From Hydractinia symbiolongicarpus (taxonomy: Eukaryota > Cnidaria > Hydrozoa > Anthoathecata > Hydractiniidae), in assembly GCF_029227915.1 (NCBI RefSeq), contig NC_079879.1:15502001-15566000 (forward strand): a stretch of 64,000 nt of DNA. The letters run 5' to 3'. This document shows, in pieces, positions 13,756 to 24,105 of the stretch. How positions within the stretch are numbered: position 1 is the first letter of the stretch; each line of letters begins with the position of its first letter. Position numbers and translations under genes: made by a program. The notes below the pieces were generated by a model. It searched no databases and was not told the DNA's origin. It saw only the letters and a program-made list of their open reading frames with translations.

Positions 13756-16700
13756 AGCCTTTATTAGACTGCAAAATGCCATATTACAGCCTTTATAGGA
13801 CTGTGCATGTAGTTAAAAGTATTGTAAGGCAACGGCGCTAAGAAAAACGACCTGGGACGTTGTAGCACATTGAGACTTGAAGGACTAGGCCAATGGTAAC
13901 TTGCGCAGGCAAATGGAACCACGTGATTTACGTGTGAGGCCTTTATTAGACTGCAAAAGGCCATATTACAGTCTTTATAGGACTCTGCACGTAGTTAGGA
14001 GTGTTGTAAGGCAACAGCGATAATGAAAACGACTTGAGACGTTGTAACGCATTGAGCCTGGAAGGACTAGGCCAATGGTAACTTGCGCAGGCAAATGGAA
14101 CCACGTGATTTACGTGTGAGGCCTTTATTAGACGGCAAAAGGCCATATTACAGCCTTTATAGGACTCTGCACGTAGTTAGGAGTGTTGTAAGGCAACGGC
14201 GCTAATGAAAACGACTTGAAACGCTGTAGCGCATTGAGACTGTAAGGAATAGTACAATGGTAACCTGCACAGGCAAATGGAACCACGTGATTTACGTGTG
14301 AGGCCTTTATTAGACTGCAAAAGGCTATATTACAGCCTTTATAGGACTGTGCACGTAGTTAAGAGTGTTCTAAGGCAACTTCGCCAATGAAAACATCTTG
14401 GGACGTTGTAGCGCATTGAGACTGGAACGATTAGTCCAAAGGTAACCTGCGCAGGCAGGTGAAGCCCTGTGATTTACGTGTGAAGCCTTTATTAGACTGC
14501 AAAATGCCATATTACAGCCTTTAGGACTGTGCATGTAGTTAAAAGTATTGTAAGGCAACGGCGCTAATAAAAACGACCTAGGACGTTGCAGCACATTGAG
14601 ACTTGAAGGACTAGGCCAATGGTAACTTGCGCAGGCAAATGGAACCACGTGATTTACGTGTGAGGCCTTTATTAGACTGCAAAAGGCCATATTACAGCCT
14701 TTATAGGACAGTGCACGTAGTTAAGAGTGTTGTGAAGCAACGGCGCAAATGAAAACGACTTGGGACGTTGTAGCACATTGAGACTGGAACAACTATTCCA
14801 CTGGTAACCTGCACAGACAGATGTAACCACGTGATTTACGTGTGAGGCCTTTATTAGACTGCAAAAGGCCATATTACAGCCTTTATAGGACTCTGCACGT
14901 AGTTAGGAGTGTTGTAAGGCAACGGCGCTAATGAAAACGACTTGAAACGCTGTAGCGCATTGAGACTGTAAGGAATAGTACAATGGTAACCTGCACAGGC
15001 AAATGGAACCACGTGATTTACGTGTGAGGCCTTTATTAGACTGCAAAAGGCCATATTACAGCCTTTATAGGACTGTGCACGTAGTTAAGAGTGTTCTAAG
15101 GCAACTTCGCCAATGAAAACATCTTGGGACGTTGTAGCGCATTGAGACTGGAAGGAATAGTCCAATGGTAACCTGCACAGGCAAATGGAACCACGTGTTT
15201 TACGTGTGTGGCCTTTATAAGACTGCAAAAGGTCATATTACAGCCTTTATACGACTGTGCACGTAGTTAGGAGTGTTGTAAGGCAACGGCGCTAATGAAA
15301 ACGACTTGAAACGCTGTAGCGCATTGCGACTGTAAGGAATAGTACAATGGTAACCTGCACAGGCAAATGGAACCACATGATTTACGTGTGAGGCCTTTAT
15401 TAGACTGCAAAAGGCCATATTACAGCCTTTATAGGACTGTGCACGTAGTTAAGAGTGTTCTAAGGCAACTTCGCCAATGAAAACATCTTGGGACGTTGTA
15501 GCGCATTGAGACTGGAACGATTAGTCCAAAGGTAACCTGCGCAGGCAGGTGCAGCCACGTGATTTACGTGTGAAGCCTTTATTAGACTGCAAAATGCCAT
15601 ATTACAGCCTCTATAGGACTGTGCATGTAGTTAAAAGTATTGTAAGGCAACGGCGCTAATAAAAACAACCTGGGACGTTGTAGCACATTGAGACTTGAAG
15701 GACTAGGCCAATGGTAACTTGCGCAGGCAAATGGAACCACGTGATTTACGTGTGAGGCCTTTATTAGACTGCAAAAGGCCATATTACAGCCTTTATAGGA
15801 CAGTGCACGTAGTTAAGAGTGTTGTGAAGCAACGGCGGAAATGAAAACGACTTGGGACGTTGTAGCGCATTGAGACTGGAACAACTAGTCCACTGGTAAC
15901 CTGCACAGACAGATGTAACCACGTGATTTACGTGTGAGGCCTTTATTAGACTGCAAAAGGCCATATTACAGCCTTTATAGGACTGTGCATGTAGTTAAGA
16001 GAGTTCTAAGGCAACTTCGCCAATGAAAACAACTTGGGACGTTGTAGCGCATTAAGATTGGAACGATTAGTCCAAAGGTAACCTGCGCAGGCAGGTGCAG
16101 CCACGTGATTTACGTGTGAAGCCTTTATTAGACTGCAAAATGCCATATTACAGCCTTTATAGGACTGTGCATGTAGTTAAAAGTATTGTAAGGCAACGTC
16201 GCTAATAAAAACAACCTGGGACGTTGCAGCACATTGAGACTTGAAGGAATAGTCCAATGGTAACCTGCACAGGCAAATGGAACCACGTGTTTTACGTGTG
16301 TGGCCTTTATAAGACTGCAAAAGGTCATATTACAGCCTTTATACGACTGTGCACGTAGTTACGAGTGTTGTAAGGCAACGGCGCTAATGAAAACGACTTG
16401 AAACGCTGTAGCGCATTGAGACTGTAAGGAATAGTACAATGGTAACCTGCACAGGCAAATGGAACCACATGATTTACGTGTGAGGCCTTTATTAGACTGC
16501 AAAAGGCCATATTACAGCCTTTATAGGACTGTGCACGTAGTTAGGAGTGTTGTAAAGCAACGGCGCTAATGAAAACGAATTGAAACGCTGTAGTGCATTG
16601 AGACTGTAAGGAATAGTCCAATGGTAAAGTGCACAGGCAAATGGAACCACGTGATTTACGTGTGAGGCCTTTATTAGACTGCAAAAGGCCATATTACAGC

Positions 16701-18121
16701 CTTTATAGGACTCTGCACGTAGTTAGGAGTGTTGTAAGGCAACAGCGATAATGAAAACGACTTGAGACGTTGTAACGCATTGAGACTGGAAGGACTAGGC
16801 CAATGGTAACTTGCGCAGGCAAATGGAACCACGTGATTTACCTATGAGGCCTTTATTAGACTGCAAAAGGCCATATTACAGCCTTTATAGGACTCTGCAC
16901 GTAGTTAGGAGTGTTGTAAGGCAACGGCGCTAATGAAAACGACTTGAAACGCTGTAGCGCATTGAGACTGTAAGGAATAGTACAATGGTAACCTGCACAG
17001 GCAAATGGAACCACATGATTTACGTGTGAGGCCTTTATTAGACTGCAAAAGGCGATATTACAGCCTTTATAGGACTGTGCACGTAGTTAAGAGTGTTCTA
17101 AGGCAACTTCGCCAATGAAAACATCTTGGGACGTTGTAGCGCATTGAGACTGGAACGATTAGTCCAAAGGTAACCTGCGCAGGCAGGTGCAGCCACGTGA
17201 TTTACGTGTGAAGCATTTATTAGACTGCAAAATGCCATATTACAGCCTTTATAGGACTGTGCATGTAGTTAAAAGTATTGTAAGGCAACGGCGCTAATAA
17301 AAACAACCTGGGACTTTGTAGCACATTGAGACTTGAAGGACTAGGCCAATGGTAACTTGCGCAGGCAAATGGAACCACGTGATTTACGTGTGAGGCCTTT
17401 ATTAGACTGCAAAAGGCCATATTACAGCCTTTATAGGACAGTGCACGTAGTTAGGAGTGTTATAAGGCAACAGCGATAATGAAAACGACTTTGGACGTTG
17501 TAGCGCATTGAGACTGGAAGGAATAGTCCAATGGTAACCTGCACAGGCGAATGGAACCACGTGTTTTACGTGTGAGGCCTTTATTAGACTGCAAAAGGTC
17601 ATATTACAGCCTTTATAGGACTGTGCACGTAGTTAGCAGTGTTGTAAGGCAACGGCGCTAATGAAAACGACTTGAAACGCTGTAGCGCATTGAGACTGGA
17701 ACGATTAGTTCAATGGTAACGTGCGCAGGCAGGTGAAACCACCTGATCTACGTGTGAAGCCTTTATTAGACTGCAAAAGGCCATATTACAGCCTTTATAG
17801 GACTGTGCATGTAGTTAAAAGTGTTGTAAGGCAACGGCGCTAATGAAAACGACCTGGGACGTAGTAGCACATTGAGACTTGAAGGATTAGGCCAATGGTA
17901 ACTTGCGCAGGCTAATGGAACCACGTGATTTACGTGTGAGGCATGTATTAGACTGCAGAAGGCCATATTACAGCCTTTATAGGATTATGCACGCAGTTAA
18001 GAGTGTTGTAAAGCAACCGCGCTAATGAAAACGACTTGGGAGGTTGTAGCACATTGAGACTGGAACGATTAGTCCAAAGGTAACCTGCACAGGCAGGTGA
18101 AATCACGTGATTTACGTGTGA
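13756..18121. repeat. Mosaic HOR block, 16-mer copy 2 followed by 25-mer spacing
   Basis: 13756 to about 15.05 kb copies 10847 onward at offset 2909, including the 2-bp loss near 14519-14530. About 15.2-16.5 kb instead matches the 23-mer copy 2 at offset 6910. From 16484 the block matches 11937 onward at offset 4547 (25 monomers minus 3 bp) through the I monomer at 17758. The J monomer at 17940 carries two private markers (ACGCAGTTAAG and CAACCGCGC) that reappear only at the J monomer near 45.87 kb. Confidence 0.8.
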
Positions 18122-18302
18122 AGCCTTTATTAGACTGCAAAGACCATATTACAGCCTTTATAGGACTGTGCACGTAGTTAAGAGTGTTGTGAAGCAACGG
18201 CGCAAATGAAAACGACTTGAGACGTTGTAGCACATTGAGACTGTAAGGAATAGTACAATGGTAACCTGCTCAGGCAAATGGAACCACGTGATTTACGTGT
18301 GA
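18122..18302. repeat. 181-bp chimeric monomer at a block boundary
   Basis: The left end has the one-base loss GCAAAGACC typical of G-like monomers in the left mosaic. The body then switches to the C type (GTGTTGTGAAGCAACGGCGC) and ends with a D-like GACTGTAAGGAATAG segment and the CTGCTCAGG variant. Upstream the D/F/I/J mosaic prevails. Downstream the array is dominated by A, B and C classes. I read this as a recombination joint between two array domains. Confidence 0.72.
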
Positions 18303-18484
18303 GGCCTTTATTAGACTGCAAAAGGCCATATTACAGCCTTTATAGGACTGTGCACGTAGTTAAGAGTGTTCTAAGGCAACTTCGCCAATGAAAACATCTT
18401 GGGACGTTGTAGCGCATTGAGACTGGAACGATTAGTCCAAAGGTAACCTGCGCAGGCAGGTGAAGCCACGTGATTTACGTGTGA
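18303..18484. repeat. Class A monomer linking the boundary to the 13-mer
   Basis: This is an ordinary 182-bp class A monomer (TTCTAAGGCAACTTCGCC, AACATCTTGGGACG). It lies between the chimeric boundary monomer and the first 13-mer unit and has the same relation to what follows as 20670-20851. Confidence 0.8.
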
Positions 18485-20851
18485 AGCCTTTATTAGACTG
18501 CAAAAGGCCATATTACAGCCTTTATAGGACAGTGCACGTAGTTAAGAGTGTTGTGAAGCAACGGCGCAAATGAAAACGACTTGGGAGGTTGTAACACATT
18601 GAGACTGGAACGATTAGTCCACTGGTAACCTGCACAGGCAGAAGGAACCACGTGATTTACGTGTGAAGCCTTTATTAGACTGCAAAATGCCATATTACAG
18701 CCTTTATAGGACTGTGCATGTTGGTTAAAAGTATTGTAAGGCAACGGCGCTAATAAAAACGACCTGGGACGTTGTAGCACATTGAGACTTGAAGGACTAG
18801 GCCAATGGTAACTTGCGCATGCAAATGGAACCACGTGATTTACGTGTGAGGCCTTTATTAGACTGCAAAAGGCCATATTACAGCCTTTATAGGTCTCTGC
18901 ACGTAGTTAGGAGTGTGGTAAGGCAACGACGCTAATGAAAACGACTTGAAACGCTGTAGCGCATTGAGACTGTAAGGAATAGTACAATGGTAACCTGCAC
19001 AGGCAAATGGAACCACGTGATTTACGTGTGAGGCCTTTATTAGACTGCAAAAGGCTATATTACAGCCTTTATAGGACTGTGCACGTAGTTAAGAGTGTTC
19101 TAAGGCAACTTCGCCAATGAAAACATCTTGGGACGTTGTAGCGCATTGAGACTGGAAAGATTAGTCCAAAGGTAACCTGCGCAGGCAGGTGAAGCCACGT
19201 GATTTACGTGTGAAGCCTTTATTAGACTGCAAAATGCCATATTACAGCCTTTATAGGACTGTGCATGTAGTTAAAAGTATTGTAAGGCAACGGCGCTAAT
19301 AAAAACGACCTGGGACGTTGTAGCACATTGAGACTTGAAGGACTAGGCCAATGGTAACTTGTGCAGGCAAATGGAACCACGTGATTTACGTGTGAGGCCT
19401 TTATTAGACTGCAAAAGGCCATATTACAGCCTTTATAGGACTGTGCACGTAGTTAAGAGTGTTCTAAGGCAACTTCGCCAATGAAAACATCTTGGGACGT
19501 TGTAGCGCATTGAGACTGGAAAGATTAGTCCAAAGGTAACCTGCGCAGGCAGGTGAAGCCACGTGATTTACGTGTGAAGCCTTTATTAGACTGCAAAATG
19601 CCATATTACAGCCTTTATAGGACTGTGCATGTAGTTAAAAGTATTGTAAGGCAACGGCTCTAATAAAAACGACCTGGGACGTTGTAGCACATTGAGACTG
19701 TAAGGAATAGTACAATGGTAACCTGCACAGGCAAATGGAACCACGTGATTTACGTGTGAGGCCTTTATTAGACTGCAAAAGGCCATATTACAGCCTTTAT
19801 AGGACTGTGCACGTAGTTAAGAGTGTTCTAAGGCAACTTCGCCAATGAAAACATCTTGGGACGTTGTAGCGCATTGAGACTGGAAAGATTAGTCCAAAGG
19901 TAACCTGCGCAGGCAGGTGAAGCCACGTGATTTACGTGTGAAGCCTTTATTAGACTGCAAAATGCCATATTACAGCCTTTATAGGACTGTGCATGTAGTT
20001 AAAAGTATTGTAAGGCAACGGCGCTAATAAAAACGACCTGGGACGTTGTAGCACATTGAGACTTGAAGGACTAGGCCAATGGTAACTTGTGCAGGCAAAT
20101 GGAACCACGTGATTTACGTGTGAGGCCTTTATTAGACTGCAAAAGGCTATATTACAGCCTTTATAGGACTGTGCACGTAGTTAAGAGTGTTCTAAGGCAA
20201 CTTCGCCAATGAAAACATCTTGGGACGTTGTAGAGCATTGAGACTGGAACGATTAGTCCAAAGGTAACCTGCGCAGGCAGGTGAAGCCACGTGATTTACG
20301 TGTGAAGCCTTTATTAGACTGCAAAATGCCATATTACAGCCTTTATAGGACTGTGCATGTAGTTAAAAGTATTGTAAGGCAACGGCGCTAATAAAAACGA
20401 CCTGGGACGTTGTAGCACATTGAGACTTGAAGGACTAGGCCAATGGTAACTTGCGCAGGCAAATGGAACCACGTGATTTACGTGTGAGGCCTTTATTAGA
20501 CTGCAAAAGGCCATATTACAGCCTTTATAGGACAGTGCACGTAGTTAAGAGTGTTGTGAAGCAACGGCGCAAATGAAAACGACTTGAGACGTTGTAGCAC
20601 ATTGAGACTGTAAGGAATATTACAATGGTAACCTGCTCAGGCAAATGGAACCACGTGATTTACGTGTGAGGCCTTTATTAGACTGCAAAAGGCCATATTA
20701 CAGCCTTTATAGGACTGTGCACGTAGTTAAGAGTGTTCTAAGGCAACTTCGCCAATGAAAACATCTTGGGACGTTGTAGCGCATTGAGACTGGAACGATT
20801 AGTCCAAAGGTAACCTGCGCAGGCAGGTGAAGCCACGTGATTTACGTGTGA
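18485..20851. repeat. 13-monomer HOR unit (2367 bp)
   Basis: Read order is C', B (183 bp), D, A, B, A, B/D chimera, A, B, A, B, C-like, A. The next copy begins at 20852, 2367 bp on, which is 13 x 182 plus one base. The extra base is in the B monomer near 18717-18725 (GCATGTTGGTTAAAAG, where others have GCATGTAGTTAAAAG). The stretch 19032-20487 is four successive A-B pairs, that is, a 364-bp dimer. The same order is embedded in the three long composite blocks (from 28997, 46717 and 59002). Confidence 0.85.
19032..20487. repeat. Four successive A-B dimers (364-bp period)
   Basis: Class A and class B monomers alternate at 19032 A, 19214 B, 19396 A, 19578 B/D, 19760 A, 19942 B, 20124 A and 20306 B. 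A monomers end in GAAGCC and lead into AAAATGCC. B monomers end in GAGGCC and lead into AAAAGGCC or AAAAGGCTAT. The same eight-monomer run occurs at 29544, 32456, and in blocks 2 and 3. Confidence 0.83.
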
Positions 20852-21580
20852 AGCCTTTATTAGACTGCAAAAGGCCATATTACAGCCTTTATAGGACAGT
20901 GCACGTAGTTAAGAGTGTTGTGAAGCAACGGCGCAAATGAAAACGACTTGGGAGGTTGTAACACATTGAGACTGGAACGATTAGTCCACTGGTAACCTGC
21001 ACAGGCAGAAGGAACCACGTGATTTACGTGTGAAGCCTTTATTAGACTGCAAAATGCCATATTACAGCCTTTATAGGACTGTGCATGTTGGTTAAAAGTA
21101 TTGTAAGGCAACGGCGCTAATAAAAACGACCTGGGACGTTGTAGCACATTGAGACTTGAAGGACTAGGCCAATGGTAACTTGCGCAGGCAAATGGAACCA
21201 CGTGATTTACGTGTGAGGCCTTTATTAGACTGCAAAAGGCCATATTACAGCCTTTATAGGACTCTGCACGTAGTTAGGAGTGTGGTAAGGCAACGGCGCT
21301 AATGAAAACGACTTGAAACGCTGTAGCGCATTGAGACTGTAAGGAATAGTACAATGGTAACCTGCACAAGCAAATGGAACCACGTGATTTACGTGTGAGG
21401 CCTTTATTAGACTGCAAAAGGCTATATTACAGCCTTTATAGGACTGTGCACGTAGTTAAGAGTGTTCTAAGGCACCTTCGCCAATGAAAACATCTTGGGA
21501 CGTTGTAGCGCATTGAGACTGGAAAGATTAGTCCAAAGGTAACCTGCGCAGGCAGGTGAAGCCACGTGATTTACGTGTGA
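20852..21580. repeat. Partial second copy of the 13-mer (4 monomers, 729 bp)
   Basis: C', B with the extra base (near 21081-21092), D and A follow the 18485 unit at offset 2367. The block then passes into the 14-mer unit at 21581, whose first B monomer is also the counterpart of 19214. The D monomer keeps the GTGTGGTAAGG marker. Confidence 0.82.
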
Positions 21581-22672
21581 AGCCTTTATTAGACTGCAAA
21601 ATGCCATATTACAGCCTTTATAGGACTGTGCATGTAGTTAAAAGTATTGTAAGGCAACGGCGCTAATAAAAACGACCTGGGACGTTGTAGCACATTGAGA
21701 CTTGAAGGACTAGGCCAATGGTAACTTGTGCAGGCAAATGGAACCACGTGATTTACGTGTGAGGCCTTTATTAGACTGCAAAAGGCCATATTACAGCCTT
21801 TATAGGACAGTGCACGTAGTTAAGAGTGTTGTGAAGCAACGGCGCAAATGAAAACGACTTGAGACGTTGTAGCACATTGAGACTGGAACAACTATTCCAC
21901 TGGTAACCTGCACAGACAGATGTAACCACGTGATTTACGTGTGAGGCCTTTATTAGACTGCAAAAGGCCATATTACAGCCTTTATAGGACTGTGCACGTA
22001 GTTAGGAGTGTTGTAAGGCAACGGCGCTAATGAAAATGAATTGAAACGCTGTAGTGCATTGAGACTGTAAGGAATAGTCCAATGGTAAAGTGCACAGGCA
22101 AACGGAACCACGTGATTTACGTGTGAGGCCTTTATTAGACTGCAAAAGGCCATATTACAGCCTTTATAGGACTCTGCACGTAGTTAGGAGTGTTGTAAGG
22201 CAACAGCGATTATGAAAACGACTTGAGACGTTGTAACGCATTGAGACTGGAAGGACTAGGCCAATGGTAACTTGCGCAGGCAAATGGAACCACGTGATTT
22301 ACGTGTGAGGCCTTTATTAGACTGCAAAAGGCCATATTACAGCCTTTATAGGACTCTGCACGTAGTTAGGAGTGTTGTAAGGCAACGGCGCTAATGAAAA
22401 CGACTTGAAACGCTGTAGCGCATTGAGACTGTAAGGAATAGTACAATGGTAACCTGCACAGGCAAATGGAACCACGTGATTTACGTGTGAGGCCTTTATT
22501 AGACTGCAAAAGGCCATATTACAGCCTTTATAGGACTGTGCACGTAGTTAAGAGTGTTGTAAGGCAACGACACTAATGAAAACGACTTGGGACGTTGTAG
22601 CGCATTGAGACTGGAACGATTAGTCCAAAGGTAACCTGCGCAGGCAGGTGAAGCCACGTGATTTACGTGTGA

Positions 22673-22854
22673 AGCCTTTATTAGACTGCAAAAGGCCATA
22701 TTACAGCCTTTATAGGACTGTGCACGTAGTTAAGAGTGTTCTAAGGCAACTTCGCCAATGAAAACATCTTGGGACGTTGTAGCGCATTGAGACTGGAACG
22801 ATTAGTCCAAAGGTAACCTGCGCAGGCAGGTGAAGCCACGTGATTTACGTGTGA
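22673..22854. repeat. Representative class A monomer
   Basis: A clean 182-bp unit used here to place the internal motifs. It holds eight CpG dinucleotides (unit offsets 53, 81, 103, 111, 127, 149, 167 and 176), the GTGCAC palindrome at 48-53, the ten-base palindrome CCTGCGCAGG at 145-154, and the dyad at 165-179. At offset 69 it has C where B, D and E have G. On the reverse strand this turns a TAC codon into TAG and closes the frame that is open in the other classes. Confidence 0.88.
22837..22851. repeat. Dyad CACGTGATTTACGTG (one per monomer, representative)
   Basis: Perfect 5-bp arms CACGT and ACGTG flank a 5-bp centre. The left half includes the CACGTG palindrome, an E-box/G-box core. Most monomers keep both arms. 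Variants that change only the centre (CGTGTTTTACG) also occur. Variants that break an arm are ACCTGATCTACG (I context), ACATGATTTACG, CGTGTTTTGCG (B') and ACCTATG. A protein-binding role is possible but is inference only. Confidence 0.7.
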
Positions 22855-23765
22855 AGCCTTTATTAGACTGCAAAATGCCATATTACAGCCTTTATAGGAC
22901 TGTGCATGTAGTTAAAAGTATTGTAAGGCAACGGTGCTAATAAAAACGACCTGGGACGTTGTAGCACATTGAGACTTGAAGGACTAGGCCAATGGTAACT
23001 TGCGCAGGCAAATGGAACCACGTGTTTTGCGTGTGAGGCCTTTATTAGACTGCAAAAGGTCATATTACAGCCTTTATAGGACTGTGCACGTTGTTAAGAG
23101 TGTTCTAAGGCCACGGCGCTAATGAGAACAACCTGGGACGTTGTAGCGCATTGAGACTGGAAGGAATAGTCCAATGGTAACCTGCACAGGCAAATGGAAC
23201 CACGTGATTTACGTGTGAAGCCTTTATTAGACTGCAAAAGGCCATATTACAGCCTTTATAGGACAGTGCACGTAGTTAAGAGTGTTGTGAAGCAACGGCG
23301 CAAATGAAAACGACTTGGGAGGTTGTAACACATTGAGACTGGAACGATTAGTCCAAAGGTAACCTGCGCAGGCAGGTGAAATCACGTGATTTACGTGTGA
23401 GGCCTTTATTAGACTGCAAAAGGCCATATTACAAGCCTTTATAGGACTGTGCATGTAGTTAAAAGTATTGTAAGGCAACGGCGCTAATAAAAACGACCTG
23501 GGACGTTGTAGCATATTGAGACTTGAAGGACTAGGCCAATGGTAACTTGCGCAGGCAAATGGAACCACGTGATTTACGTGTGAGGCCTTTATTAGACTGC
23601 AAAAGGCCATATTACAGCCTTTATAGGACAGTGCACGTAGTTAAGAGTGTTGTGAAGCAACGGCGCAAATGAAAACGACTTGGGAGGTTGTAACACATTG
23701 AGACTGGAACGATTAGTCCAAAGGTAACCTGCGCAGGCAGGTGAAATCACGTGATTTACGTGTGA

Positions 23766-23923
23766 AGCCTTTATTAGACTGCAAAATGCCATATTACAGC
23801 CTTTATAGGACTGTGCATGTAGTTAAAAGTATTGTAAGGCAACGGCGCTAATGAAAACGACTTGAAACGCTGTAGCGCATTGAGACTGTAAGGAATAGAT
23901 GGAACCACGTGATTTACGTATGA
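23766..23923. repeat. 158-bp chimeric monomer with 24-bp deletion (type copy)
   Basis: The left half is class B (GCATGTAGTTAAAAGTATTG). The right half is class D (GACTTGAAACGC, GACTGTAAGGAATAG). A 24-bp stretch that normally follows AGGAATAG is missing, so AATAG joins ATGGAACC directly at 23898/23899. The same joint occurs at 26423, 36411, 37662, 40550, 43075, 44326, 51219, 52470, 54449, 56428 and 63504, twelve copies in all, and none left of 23.8 kb. The copies keep the same B-to-D switch, so a single ancestral event has been amplified. Confidence 0.93.
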
Positions 23924-24105
23924 GGCCTTTATTAGACTGCAAAAGGCCATATTACAGCCTTTATAGGACTGTGCACGTAGTTAAGAGTGTTCTAAGGCAA
24001 CTTCGCCAATGAAAACATCTTGGGACGTTGTAGCGCATTGAGACTGGAACGATTAGTCCAAAGGTAACCTGCGCAGGCAGGTGAAGCCACGTGATTTACG
24101 TGTGA

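Larger units (their letters stand above)
21581..24105. repeat. 14-monomer HOR unit, copy 1 (2525 bp)
   Basis: Read order is B, C, E, D', D, G, A, B' (CGTGTTTTGCGTG variant), H (GCACGTTGTTAAG, AATGAGAACAACC), C', B with one extra A (ATTACAAGCC near 23434), C', a 158-bp B/D chimera, A. The length is 14 x 182 minus 24 plus 1. The last seven monomers (22855-24105, 1251 bp) form a sub-unit that is amplified on its own elsewhere. The whole unit repeats immediately at 24106. Confidence 0.9.

Noticed and set aside
22673-22854. CENP-B box
   Set aside because: The only TTCG in the monomer (CTTCGCCAATGAAAAC) lacks the required A and CGGG of the NTTCGNNNNANNCGGGN pattern. No CCCG is seen on the plus strand that would give the reverse match.
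23227-23610. 127-codon reverse-strand ORF (also near 18493, 25752, 36991, 42404 and elsewhere) as a real gene
   Set aside because: It is two monomer frames joined because a one-base insertion makes one unit 183 bp. The second half repeats the first half's opening residues.
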